In this document: positions 27,981 through 37,091 of the stretch, in pieces | How positions within the stretch are numbered: position 1 is the stretch's first letter | How the letters are laid out: each line of letters starts with the position of its first letter | NCBI GenBank assembly: GCA_029555025.1 | Contig: JAKPTZ010000045.1 | Span: forward strand, 143,204-207,203 | Length of the DNA: 64,000 nucleotides | Source: Deltaproteobacteria bacterium | Lineage (GTDB): Bacteria > Myxococcota_A > UBA9042 > DTJE01 | Direction of reading: 5' to 3' | The notes under the pieces: generated by a model | Database searches by the model: none | What the model saw: only the letters and a program-made list of their open reading frames with translations | Told to the model about the DNA's origin: nothing | Translations under genes and position numbers: made by a program

Positions 27981-29249
27981 TCAGCGACGGCTACGGCGCC
28001 GATCGCCGGACAATCCGGCCATGGCGGCCAGGGGCAGCACCAGATACCTGCGAACAGCCAGGCGCACCGCCCGGTGGCGCGAAATGTACGACGCCAGAGG
28101 GGGTGAACACCGGTAGTAGATCCGGACGAAAACGCGGCCGGCTGTCGACGCGAAAAGCACACGATCGCGGAACGCCCTCAGCGCCTCGACCTCGGGGGCA
28201 TCGACGTCGTCCATCGCCGCCGTCGCTATGAAGCAGCGCTTGTCCTTTCTGGTAAGCGGGGACTCACGGGCGACGTTTTCCATCAGATCGACTGCCGCCA
28301 TATGGGTCGGATCGGACTCGTCCGGCACCAGTTCCAGAACCTTTTCAGCCGCCATCCTGGCCTCGCCCACATCGCCCTTGGCGAGTCGAAGCTGGCCGAA
28401 GCGCAGCAGCACCGGCGCGTCCGGCCTGACGGAAAACGCTTCCTGAACGGCCACCAGCGCATCCAGTATATAGTCGCGCTGACCGTCATCGACGACCCTG
28501 GTTCCATCGATCGGATCGCCGACCTTGGCCGCCAGCATAAGGTGCGCGTCAACCTCGCGATACCACGAATCGAACAACAGGTTGGCAACGTCAATCCTGC
28601 GACCACCCGAAGCCAGTTCCGGCACCCCGGCCGGAAGTCCGGTCTCGGTCTCGGCGCTTGCGCCGTACATGATCGCGTCGTCCATCTGGATTCCGACAAG
28701 CAGGACACGAGCCTCTTCCAGCTTGTCCCGGGCCGCTTCCATCCGTTCCGTGGCCTGGTCGAGACTATCGATGCCAGGTATTTCCTCGATCATCGACGTT
28801 GCCGTGTTTATCAACGCCGAGGCCGTGACAATGCCGTCCTGCCTGTCTTCGGCGGGGCCATTTCCGGCATCCTTCATGGCCTGGATGATATCCGCGCGAT
28901 TAGCCACGACAAATCCGGTCACCAGCCTGGAAAAGGCCAGGCCGAGCGGGCCGGCAAGCTGGCCGGCCTCATTCTGCACCCACTCGACCAGTGCCCTGGC
29001 CGGATCGGGATCGTCCGTTACCGACTGCGGAATCGAAGGCAGTGATCCCGACTCGGGATCGTCGGCAACGACCGCCGCCAGTGCCTCCGGCAGCCCCCCG
29101 GACACATGAACGATCAGTCTCTGCCGCATCGACTGGGCCAGAACGGCCCCGACCCTGCCATCCGGCACGTTGTCAACGATTGCATCGACGGCGGCCTCAA
29201 CCGGGCCGACGGCCTCTTCAATTCCGGTATCGAGTTCTTCATCTGTCAT
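27981..29249 (-). CDS. TPR-like protein with CFI-box C-terminal domain
   Basis: This 422-residue protein is mostly helical, with a TPR-like stretch (~280-330: FSVRPDAPVLLRFGQLRLAKGDVGEARMAAEKVL). Its last ~90 residues contain RCFIATAAM, EALRAFRDRVL and RIYYRCSPPLASYI, the CFI-box C-terminal domain found in many deltaproteobacterial and myxobacterial proteins. The domain carries a conserved Cys and ends in a hydrophobic-plus-basic segment, which suggests processing or attachment. Function is unknown. ATG has GGAG upstream. It precedes parA. Confidence 0.75.
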   Translation of the reverse strand: MTDEELDTGIEEAVGPVEAAVDAIVDNVPDGRVGAVLAQSMRQRLIVHVSGGLPEALAAVVADDPESGSLPSIPQSVTDDPDPARALVEWVQNEAGQLAGPLGLAFSRLVTGFVVANRADIIQAMKDAGNGPAEDRQDGIVTASALINTATSMIEEIPGIDSLDQATERMEAARDKLEEARVLLVGIQMDDAIMYGASAETETGLPAGVPELASGGRRIDVANLLFDSWYREVDAHLMLAAKVGDPIDGTRVVDDGQRDYILDALVAVQEAFSVRPDAPVLLRFGQLRLAKGDVGEARMAAEKVLELVPDESDPTHMAAVDLMENVARESPLTRKDKRCFIATAAMDDVDAPEVEALRAFRDRVLFASTAGRVFVRIYYRCSPPLASYISRHRAVRLAVRRYLVLPLAAMAGLSGDRRRSRR

Positions 29250-29308
29250 TCGAATGTTTCTCCGGATGTATGCCAGCTAACTGTGGCGCGCGCGGGCGCA
29301 CATGTAGT

Positions 29309-29314
29309 ATTATA
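29309..29314 (-). promoter_or_regulatory. Candidate -10 box for the CFI-box/parA operon
   Basis: On the minus strand this is a perfect TATAAT, placing a start near 29,302, about 50 bases before the ATG at 29,249. The -35 region is not consensus, so confidence is low. Confidence 0.3.
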
Positions 29315-29396
29315 TGCCGGTCGTTTACTGTTCGACAGATTCGAAGCTTGAATGCTTTTTTTGACCGTGGCCCTGCCCACGACACAGAGGTGACCG

Positions 29397-32300
29397 ATGA
29401 GACTCGATGTCTGGAAGGTTTTCCCCATTGCGGCCATGCTTGCCGTATCCCTTTACGCCTGCGGCGGCGGACCGGCGGCGACCGACGTTACCGATGCCGT
29501 GCAGGACGTCCCGACGGACTCCCTGACCCCGGACTCCGGGAACGATGTCATTCGGCCGGATGCGAACGTGGACACCGGGGACACTGCCGGGGATGAGGGC
29601 CGGGACACTGGCGACACCGGGGAAACCGGGGACGACGGCAATCCGGACATCACGGACAACGGGGACGACGGGAACGATCCGGCAGACACGCCGGACGCTC
29701 CGGATCAGGTGGAGCCCGACGCTGGCGATATCCATGACGACCTGCCGCCGGACTCGACTGACGTCCAGACCTTCCAGTGCATTTCCGACGACGAATGCAT
29801 CGGAAAGGTCGTTCCGGGAAAATGCCAGGTTCCGTGGTGCAACGACGACAACGAATGCGACCTTGCGATGGCCGAGGACGACACGCTCTGCACCGACGAT
29901 TCCATCTGCACCGAAGCGGATCGCTGCGTTGACGGCGAGTGCGTCGGAACCCCGGTTGACTGCGCGGACGATGACGAATGCACCATGGATCTGTGCGACC
30001 AGGCCAACTTCTGTTTCCACAGGCCGTATTACGGGCCTTGCGACGACGGCAACAAATGCACCGATAACGATTCATGCGGAACCGGAATCTGCGTCGGCAC
30101 CCAGATAACCTGCAATGACGACAATACTTGCACGACCGATTCGTGCAGCCCGGCCAACGGGTGTGTGTTCACCAAGATTTCAGGCACCAAGTGTGACGAC
30201 CGCGACCCGTGCACGGCTTCCGACGTCTGCGTGGCGGGCGAGTGCAAGGGAACCTTCAGTTGCGACGACGGCAATCCGTGCACGTTCGACGGATGCAACG
30301 AACTTGGCTGCACGCACGAAGGCGGTCCGCTGGAAGGCCAGATCTGCGACGACGGCCTTGGATGCACCGAGGGCGATTCCTGCCGGGCCGGCGTCTGCAC
30401 CGGCGACCCGGTCGTATGCGACGACGGCAACGTGTGCACGAACGATTTCTGCCAGGAAGGCCTGGGGTGCAGAACCACGAACAACTCGGATACCTGTGAC
30501 GACGGCAATCCATGCACCAGGCTCGACAGATGCCAGATCGGCGTCTGCAAGGGCGTGACCTACACCTGCACGAAGGGTACCTGCATGGACGCCAACGTCT
30601 GCGACGGAAACGGCGGCTGCATCCCGGACTTCTCGGACTACGGCACGCCTTGCTCAAGCGACGGCAAGCAGTGCACCGACGACATCTGTTCCGGAAACGG
30701 CACCTGCATCCATCCAAACTCCGGGGTCGGGACGCCATGCAACGACGGCAACCTGTGCACCCAGACCGACACGTGCAGCAACGGTGTCTGCGTCGGGAAC
30801 GATCCGGTCGTCTGCCAGGTTGTCGACGCGTGCAAGGACGCCGGCACTTGCGATCCGGCAACCGGAACGTGCACGCTCGGCGCGCTTCCGGAAGGAACGG
30901 CATGCAATGACGGCAACCGATGCACTTCCGGCGACAAATGTATTTCCAAGACCTGTACCGGCACCCCGGTGGTCTGCCCTGCCATCACGGATTGTCACCT
31001 GGCAGGCCAGTGCAACCCGGACGACGGAACGTGCAGCGAAGTATTCAAGGACAACGGACAGCCCTGCAACGACAACAATCTGTGCACCCAGGTCGATCAG
31101 TGCATCGACGGGGTCTGCACCGGCTCGAGCCCGGTTCAGTGCGTCGCGCTCGATCAGTGCCACGAACCGGGAACCTGCCAGTCCGGCACCGGCATGTGCA
31201 GCAACCCGAACTCCCCCAACACCAAGCTGTGCAATGATGGAAACTCATGCACGAAGCAGGACACCTGCACGAACGGCACATGCGTCGGGACGACCTATTC
31301 CTGCAACGACAACAAGTCGTGCACCGCGGACTCCTGCGACGGCCTTGGCGGATGCAGCTACACGGTCGTTGGAGGATGGTGCCATATCGGCGGTGAATGC
31401 AGACTTCCCGGCGCGACCATGGACGGCAACATGTGCATGGTGTGCGACCCGGCATCGGACGACGACGGATGGACGGCAACAACCGGCGGACCGTGCAACG
31501 ACGACAACGGATGCACCATCGACGACATCTGCACCGAGGGTGTCTGCGGTGGAACGGCGTATTCGTGCGACGACGGAATCGCCTGCACCACCGATACCTG
31601 CGACGGAATCGGCGGTTGCATCAACTCCATCAAGCCGGGCTTCTGCCTTATAGACAACGTCTGCTACCAGGACAACCAGCAGAATCCGGAAGACCCGTGC
31701 GAGGTCTGCAATATCCAGTACTCGAAGACGGAATTCATGGCCAGGTTCAACGGCGATCCCTGCGACGATGGCGTCGCATGCACATTCCAGGATCAGTGCA
31801 TTTCCGGCATCTGCTCCGGCACGGAATACACATGCAACGACGACATCGCCTGCACCGAGGATACCTGCAAGGGCGATGGAACCTGTCTTTTCGTGGCAAT
31901 CGCGGGATACTGCTTCATCGACGAGGAATGCGTCCTTGAAAACACGGTGAAGCCGGGCAACGCCTGCGCCGCCTGTCTGCCCGCGGTAAGTAAGCAGTTC
32001 TGGTCGGCGTACCGCGAAGGTGAAGGATGCGACGACGGCTCCAACTGCACGATAGAGGACGCCTGCGCGTCCGGTGACTGCATCGGAAAATACAAGTGCG
32101 ACGACCTGATGGACTGTACCGCGGATTCGTGCAACGAAGCCGGGGAATGCTCGCACGTGGTGGCCGAAAATTACTGCGCCATCAACGGCAACTGCTATTT
32201 CTACGGGGATCAGCGCGGCCTGAACCAGTGCTCCCGCTGCATTCCGCCGACAAGCAACACATCCTGGACGGCGACCGACGGATTCGGGTGCAGCGATGGC

Positions 32301-35054
32301 GATCCATGCACCACGAACGACAAGTGCCAGGGCGAATCGTGTGCCGGCACGCCGATCGTCTGCAACGACGGCCTTGAATGCACCACCGACTTCTGCCAGT
32401 ACGGTCTGTGCGGAACGGTTCCGGTTTCCGGCTGGTGCGTGATCGGCAGTTCCTGCGTGGCCGAGGGAACCCTGGATCCCGCGAACGAATGCCAGATCTG
32501 CGACCCGGCATCGAATCCGTACGACTGGTCGCCTTACAACTTCGTGACGTGCGACGACGGCCAGGCCTGCTCGGCGAACGACATCTGCTTCGCCGGACTC
32601 TGTTACGGCCAGGCTTACGACTGCAACGACGGCGTGCCGTGCACGGTCGATCAGTGCGACGGGCTGGGTGGATGCAGTTATGGAATCAAGGCCGGCGAGT
32701 GCCTGATCGACGGCGGCTGCTATGAAGCCCTCGATCCCAACATCCTGAATCCTTGCCAGGACTGCAACCCGACCGTTTCACAACTTCAGTGGTCTTCCAT
32801 CGACGGGCTCGCCTGCAACGACGGCGTTTCCTGCACCAGCAACGACCAGTGCATGGACAGTGAATGCGTCGGGGAAGCCTACGAATGCAACGACGGCCTG
32901 GCGTGCACGTCCGACTCCTGCAACGGAGACGGAACATGTACGTTCAGCAGGCTCGGCGGGTGGTGTCTTATCGATAACACATGCATCCGCGACCAGACGC
33001 TTGAACCCGGCAACATCTGCCGCGCGTGCCTTTCCGCCCTGGAAGGCTTCGACTGGTCGGACAACAACGACGTCCCGTGCGACGACGGCCTGGCGTGCAC
33101 AAAGATCGATACCTGCATGGCCGGTTCGTGCGGCGGTACCGCCTATGCCTGCAGCGACGGACTTGACTGCACGACGGATGCCTGCGACGGCCAGGGTGGG
33201 TGCATCTTCACCCAGCTTGAAACATCGTGCCTGATTGACGGTCGCTGCTTCGCCAACGGATCACCGAACCCGGACAGCATCTGCCAGAAATGTGACGTTT
33301 CGGTTTCAATCCTTTCTTGGGTTCCGAACAACGGCCAGTTCTGCAACGACTTCGATTCGTGCACGGTCAACGACATGTGCTCGGAAGGTGAGTGCGTCGG
33401 CCAGGAATACAACTGTCTTGACTCGGTTGAATGCACCCTCGATCTGTGCGACGGTTCCGGTGGGTGCAGCAACCCGCTGGCGCCGAACGCTTGCCTGATC
33501 GACGGAACCTGCTACTGGCAGGGTGAACCGAGGCCCGGAATTCCATGCCAGGCCTGCGTGCCGGATCCGCTGAACCCGGACAGCCAGTACGAATGGACCG
33601 ACCTGAACCCGGGCGCGATCGAAATCTGCAACGGGATCGACGACAACTGCGACGGAATTCTTGATCCCGAAAACGCCCCGGGTTGCCTCGACTACTACCG
33701 CGACGAGGACGGCGACGGCGTCGGCGTGCTCGAGGACGTCAAGTGCCTGTGCGCGCCCCTGGATTTTTATCGAACCCTGGTTCCGGGCGATTGCGACGAC
33801 GACGAACCGATGGTCTATGCCGGCCGCGCCGAGGACTGCGACGGACTGGACAACGACTGCGACGGCGTCACGGATCCCGACAACACGCCGGGATGCATCG
33901 TCTTCTACTTCGATAACGACGGGGACACATGGGGCGTTGAAGACAATTCACGATGCCTGTGCAATCCACAGGGCAAGTTCTCGACGGCACAGTTCGGCGA
34001 CTGCGACGAATCCAGGGCCATGGTCAATCCGGCCGCAGAGGAGGTCTGCAACGGCATCGACGATAACTGCGACGGGCGTACCGACCCGCCCAACCTGCCA
34101 GGCTGCGTGACTTACTACCTGGACACGGACAAGGATACGTTCGGCGACGCAACCACCTTCAAGTGCCTGTGCCAGCCGACAGCCGAGTTCAACGTTACCA
34201 ACAGTTCCGACTGCAACGACTTCAGCGACACCGTTTATCCGGGTGCACCCGAACGCTGCAACATGATCGACGACGACTGCTCGGGACTTCCCGATGACGC
34301 GGACCTGCTGGAACTCTGTCCGCACGACCCGGAGACGCTGAATAACGCGGTAATGTTCTGTGAAGGCACCTGCAAGATCCGCTGCAACGGCGCCAACCTG
34401 TCGGCCGGCCAGCCGGCCTGGTACGATCTGGACGGCAGCGCAACAAATGGATGCGAGTGCCAGGGGGATGCTCTGGAACTGACTTACAGCATGTCACAGT
34501 CCGAACCTGCGCCGCTGGGCAGCCTGGTTGACGACGAGGGGCTTACTTCGTACCAGATCGCAAAGATATCCAGCGTCGGTGCCGAAGACTGGTTCATCGT
34601 GACGGGCATCGACGCCCCGGACTCGACGATGACCGAAATCGACAGCGACAACTATCACCTGGACATCCGCTTCAACGTGAACCCGTCCAATGAATTCGTT
34701 TTCGATGTCTTCAAGGAAGTTCAGATCGGCGATCAGACCCAGGTACTGCAAATCTGCACTTCCTCGCTGAACTGGAATCACTACACCGATTTCTTCACCG
34801 GCGGCGTCGGCGAGGGCGTCTGTTCCAGCAACTACGTCGAGGCCTGCACGGCGCCCGAGGATCTTGCACGCTGCCTGGTGGTCGAGGGTGCCAACGCCCC
34901 GAACAGGTGCAACGCATGTCCGGGTTGGGCCTCGCCAGGTGCCAACTTCTGCGCCAACCAGACGGAAACCCTGCTGGTCAAGGTCCGCCGCAAGGCCGGT
35001 GCTTCCCCCACATGCAGCCAGTACAAGCTTGAAGCTTCGAACGGCGTCCGCTGA
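29397..35054 (+). CDS. Giant Cys-rich repeat lipoprotein with MopE-type metal-binding repeats
   Basis: This 1885-residue surface protein starts with a lipoprotein signal (lipobox LYAC, C22). Residues ~25-120 are an Asp/Thr/Gly-rich linker. Residues ~125-610 hold short repeats of the type CNDGNxCTxxDxCxxGxCxG. Residues 612-1404 hold nine longer compound repeats averaging 88 residues. Residues 1409-1641 hold about four MopE-like repeats with CNGIDDNCDG..DP and DxDGDxxG, likely calcium- or copper-binding. The last ~240 residues form a separate domain with a Cys-rich end. Such proteins are typical of Myxococcota-type cell surfaces; a structural or adhesive role is inferred. The tolQ-like gene starts 10 bases after its stop. 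Confidence 0.92.
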   Translation: MRLDVWKVFPIAAMLAVSLYACGGGPAATDVTDAVQDVPTDSLTPDSGNDVIRPDANVDTGDTAGDEGRDTGDTGETGDDGNPDITDNGDDGNDPADTPDAPDQVEPDAGDIHDDLPPDSTDVQTFQCISDDECIGKVVPGKCQVPWCNDDNECDLAMAEDDTLCTDDSICTEADRCVDGECVGTPVDCADDDECTMDLCDQANFCFHRPYYGPCDDGNKCTDNDSCGTGICVGTQITCNDDNTCTTDSCSPANGCVFTKISGTKCDDRDPCTASDVCVAGECKGTFSCDDGNPCTFDGCNELGCTHEGGPLEGQICDDGLGCTEGDSCRAGVCTGDPVVCDDGNVCTNDFCQEGLGCRTTNNSDTCDDGNPCTRLDRCQIGVCKGVTYTCTKGTCMDANVCDGNGGCIPDFSDYGTPCSSDGKQCTDDICSGNGTCIHPNSGVGTPCNDGNLCTQTDTCSNGVCVGNDPVVCQVVDACKDAGTCDPATGTCTLGALPEGTACNDGNRCTSGDKCISKTCTGTPVVCPAITDCHLAGQCNPDDGTCSEVFKDNGQPCNDNNLCTQVDQCIDGVCTGSSPVQCVALDQCHEPGTCQSGTGMCSNPNSPNTKLCNDGNSCTKQDTCTNGTCVGTTYSCNDNKSCTADSCDGLGGCSYTVVGGWCHIGGECRLPGATMDGNMCMVCDPASDDDGWTATTGGPCNDDNGCTIDDICTEGVCGGTAYSCDDGIACTTDTCDGIGGCINSIKPGFCLIDNVCYQDNQQNPEDPCEVCNIQYSKTEFMARFNGDPCDDGVACTFQDQCISGICSGTEYTCNDDIACTEDTCKGDGTCLFVAIAGYCFIDEECVLENTVKPGNACAACLPAVSKQFWSAYREGEGCDDGSNCTIEDACASGDCIGKYKCDDLMDCTADSCNEAGECSHVVAENYCAINGNCYFYGDQRGLNQCSRCIPPTSNTSWTATDGFGCSDGDPCTTNDKCQGESCAGTPIVCNDGLECTTDFCQYGLCGTVPVSGWCVIGSSCVAEGTLDPANECQICDPASNPYDWSPYNFVTCDDGQACSANDICFAGLCYGQAYDCNDGVPCTVDQCDGLGGCSYGIKAGECLIDGGCYEALDPNILNPCQDCNPTVSQLQWSSIDGLACNDGVSCTSNDQCMDSECVGEAYECNDGLACTSDSCNGDGTCTFSRLGGWCLIDNTCIRDQTLEPGNICRACLSALEGFDWSDNNDVPCDDGLACTKIDTCMAGSCGGTAYACSDGLDCTTDACDGQGGCIFTQLETSCLIDGRCFANGSPNPDSICQKCDVSVSILSWVPNNGQFCNDFDSCTVNDMCSEGECVGQEYNCLDSVECTLDLCDGSGGCSNPLAPNACLIDGTCYWQGEPRPGIPCQACVPDPLNPDSQYEWTDLNPGAIEICNGIDDNCDGILDPENAPGCLDYYRDEDGDGVGVLEDVKCLCAPLDFYRTLVPGDCDDDEPMVYAGRAEDCDGLDNDCDGVTDPDNTPGCIVFYFDNDGDTWGVEDNSRCLCNPQGKFSTAQFGDCDESRAMVNPAAEEVCNGIDDNCDGRTDPPNLPGCVTYYLDTDKDTFGDATTFKCLCQPTAEFNVTNSSDCNDFSDTVYPGAPERCNMIDDDCSGLPDDADLLELCPHDPETLNNAVMFCEGTCKIRCNGANLSAGQPAWYDLDGSATNGCECQGDALELTYSMSQSEPAPLGSLVDDEGLTSYQIAKISSVGAEDWFIVTGIDAPDSTMTEIDSDNYHLDIRFNVNPSNEFVFDVFKEVQIGDQTQVLQICTSSLNWNHYTDFFTGGVGEGVCSSNYVEACTAPEDLARCLVVEGANAPNRCNACPGWASPGANFCANQTETLLVKVRRKAGASPTCSQYKLEASNGVR
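31230..33611 (+). repeat. Nine tandem ~264-base coding repeats inside the giant gene
   Basis: Each unit encodes CxDGxxCTxxDxCxxGxCxGxxYxC, a second CT.D.C.G.G.C segment, CLIDxxCY, then C..C and a Trp-containing joint. From the first Cys of unit 1 (31,230) to the first Cys of unit 9 (33,342) is 2,112 bases, exactly eight steps of 264 on average. Units have diverged in sequence but kept spacing, so duplication is old. Confidence 0.9.
33621..34320 (+). repeat. MopE-type putative metal-binding repeats
   Basis: Three full units and a partial fourth open with C(N/D)GxDNDCDG or a near match, run through DP...PGC..YY.D.DGD and a CLC.P pair, and close with GDC. Asp/Asn spacing resembles calcium loops. 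This block sits between the Cys-rich repeats and the C-terminal domain of the giant lipoprotein. Confidence 0.8.
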
Positions 35055-35064
35055 GAGGTTCCCG

Positions 35065-35694
35065 ATGCTCACCGAAAAGCTTCTTGAAGTCACGCTGGTC
35101 GGCAGCGAGTGGATTCTTTACATCCTGCTCGGCCTGTCCGTTCTTTCGGTCGCGATCATTGTCGAAAGGGCCCTGTTCTACCTGGCCAACCGCAAGGCGT
35201 GGGCCACGCTGAAGAAGCGTATCGAACCCATGGTTCACGGCCGTCGCTGGGACGAAGTCCGACAGGTCATCGACTCCTGGCCAGGTGCCGAGGTTGAAGT
35301 CCTGCGGGCGGCAATGGACGGATCCGAGATCGGGCCGGAGGCCGCGGACAAGCTGGTGGAATCGGCAATGATCCATGAACAGCAGCGACTGGATCGAAGG
35401 CTGGCCTTTCTTGGAACGCTTGGGAACAATGCGCCGTTCATCGGCCTGTTCGGGACGGTTCTGGGAATCATCCGCGCGTTCCATGACTTGTCCGGAAACC
35501 TTCAGGGTGGCGCGAACGTGGTCATGGCCGGCATCTCCGAGGCACTGATTGCGACCGCGGTCGGTCTTTTCGTGGCCATCCCCGCGGTCATCGCCTTCAA
35601 TTACTTCAACAAGAGCAGTCTTCGAGAAGTCAACAGGGCGCGGGCGGCCGTCAATGAGATCCTCGCATGCAGGCTTGCGGGACGCGACGACTAG
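35065..35694 (+). CDS. MotA/TolQ/ExbB proton channel family protein
   Basis: This 209-residue inner membrane protein has a first helix (WILYILLGLSVLSVAIIVERALFYL), a cytoplasmic loop, and the family core LGNNAPFIGLFGTVLGIIRAFHDLS, with a last helix ALIATAVGLFVAIPAVIAFNYF. Such subunits form pentameric proton channels with TolR/ExbD partners and drive outer-membrane or gliding processes. No tolR/exbD gene follows. GAGGT precedes the ATG, 10 bases after the giant lipoprotein stop, so the pair is coupled. Its end overlaps the converging aminotransferase by 4 bases. Confidence 0.9.
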   Translation: MLTEKLLEVTLVGSEWILYILLGLSVLSVAIIVERALFYLANRKAWATLKKRIEPMVHGRRWDEVRQVIDSWPGAEVEVLRAAMDGSEIGPEAADKLVESAMIHEQQRLDRRLAFLGTLGNNAPFIGLFGTVLGIIRAFHDLSGNLQGGANVVMAGISEALIATAVGLFVAIPAVIAFNYFNKSSLREVNRARAAVNEILACRLAGRDD

Positions 35695-36875
35695 ATCCGG
35701 CCAAACGCCTTTCTGATCCGTTCTGCCGCGCGGCAGCAGTCTTCCACGGACGGAACCAGCGCGAACCTTGCATGGAAGCGACCGGGACTGGTTCCATCGG
35801 CCAGCGGCTCGCCCAGAGCGGCGCCCGGCGTACACACGATGGCGACATCCCTTGAAAGCAGGCGGGTCGCGAACTCCAGCCCGTCCATTCCTTCCGGCAC
35901 CTTCGGCCACAGGTAAAGCGTTGCCTCGGAATCTGGAACCACGCATCCGACGTCCCGAAGCGCCGGTATCAGGATGTCACGCTTTGCCCGATAGACTTCC
36001 CGCATGGCATCCACGTGGGCCTGGTCTGAAAGTGCCGCCACCGCGCCGTCCTGGATGAAGGTGGCCGTCCCGGAATCGATGTTCGTCTTCAATTTCTTGA
36101 AAAGGGATACGAGCCGCGGGTCTCCGCACACCCAGCCGACCCGGTGGCATGTCATGTTCGATCGCTTTGAAAGCGACTGGAACACGATTATTCCATCCCG
36201 GCCGAACTCCAGGATCGACTTCGGCGGACGATTGAACCAGACCTCGGTGTATGCCTCGTCGGAACCGATGATCAACCGGTGACTGTGAGCCCATTCGATC
36301 AGGGCCGGCCAGAAATCGTCCGGGGCAACGGTTCCGCTTGGTGAATTCGGATAGTTCACCCATATCATCCGGGCACGCGCCAGGACTTCCGCCGGGAGCG
36401 CGTCCAGGTTCGGCAGGAATCCGTTTTCCATTGTCACCGGGTAGTACCACGGCTCCCCGCCGGCAAACAGCGTTCCCCGGTTGTATGGCGGATACCCGGG
36501 ACTGGGGCACAGCACGACGTCGCCGGGATCAAGGATCGCGTTCGGAAAATTGAAAACGGCTTCCTTGGATCCGATGGTCGCGCAGACCTCGGTTTCCGGG
36601 TCAAGACGCACGTTGAACCGCTGTTCCATCCATGCCGCCACGGCGGCCCGGAAGCTCCGGTCACCGACATAGCTTGGATAGCCCGCGGATGCCCTGGCAT
36701 CGACACCGGCCTGGACAGCCTTGCGGACGATGTCCGGGGTCGGCTCGGTCGGATCGCCGACGCCGAAGTCAATCGGGTCGAACCCGCCAATCCGCAATTC
36801 ACTGGCCATGCGATCGATTTCCGCGAACGGATACCCGCTGAGGGACTGGATTCTTTTTGAAGCCCTGATTTCCAT
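35691..36875 (-). CDS. Class I/II PLP-dependent aminotransferase
   Basis: This 394-residue fold-type I aminotransferase resembles LL-diaminopimelate aminotransferase (DapL) and succinyl-diaminopimelate transaminase (DapC) groups. It has GVGDPTEPTP, PGYPPYNRGTLFAGGE, NYPNSPSGTVA, DEAYTEVWF, the PLP lysine in SLSKRSNMTCHRVGW and the C-terminal Arg region. Which amino acid it serves cannot be set from sequence; lysine/peptidoglycan synthesis is plausible. Confidence 0.88.
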   Translation of the reverse strand: MEIRASKRIQSLSGYPFAEIDRMASELRIGGFDPIDFGVGDPTEPTPDIVRKAVQAGVDARASAGYPSYVGDRSFRAAVAAWMEQRFNVRLDPETEVCATIGSKEAVFNFPNAILDPGDVVLCPSPGYPPYNRGTLFAGGEPWYYPVTMENGFLPNLDALPAEVLARARMIWVNYPNSPSGTVAPDDFWPALIEWAHSHRLIIGSDEAYTEVWFNRPPKSILEFGRDGIIVFQSLSKRSNMTCHRVGWVCGDPRLVSLFKKLKTNIDSGTATFIQDGAVAALSDQAHVDAMREVYRAKRDILIPALRDVGCVVPDSEATLYLWPKVPEGMDGLEFATRLLSRDVAIVCTPGAALGEPLADGTSPGRFHARFALVPSVEDCCRAAERIRKAFGRI

Positions 36876-37054
36876 GGATTGCGCACCAACTCCTGTGATT
36901 CGTCAAAACGGCCGGGGGACACTCCTGCCGCGCATTGATAAAGCGGCTATCTGGTATCACGGAATGAAGGATTGGGCAATGCCGGCAGGAACGGAGTCAT
37001 CCATCATGGGAAAGGAAGTGCGCCCCAGATTGGTGACGGGATGCGGCAAACCTT

Positions 37055-37072
37055 TCCGCGGCTGACCGCGGA
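37055..37072 (-). terminator. Hairpin downstream of rho
   Basis: On the minus strand a perfect 7-base stem (TCCGCGG/CCGCGGA) with loop TCAG lies 20 bases after the rho stop. No U-run follows, so it may be an RNA-stabilising hairpin instead of an intrinsic terminator. Confidence 0.4.
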
Positions 37073-37091
37073 CAACTGACGGCCGAAAATT

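Noticed and set aside
31245..32156. Long minus-strand ORF (303 codons) opposite the giant Cys-rich gene
   Set aside because: It is a shadow caused by repeated, G+C-rich codons; its protein has no family features and no ribosome-binding site.
31230..33611. Regular ~264-base repeats, considered as CRISPR or satellite
   Set aside because: They are in frame, encode Cys-rich units and vary at synonymous and non-synonymous sites; unit size and divergence do not fit a CRISPR array.
36876..37091. Intergenic stretches searched for tRNA genes, including this one and the rho leader
   Set aside because: No acceptor-stem pairing or T-loop consensus was found in any gap.
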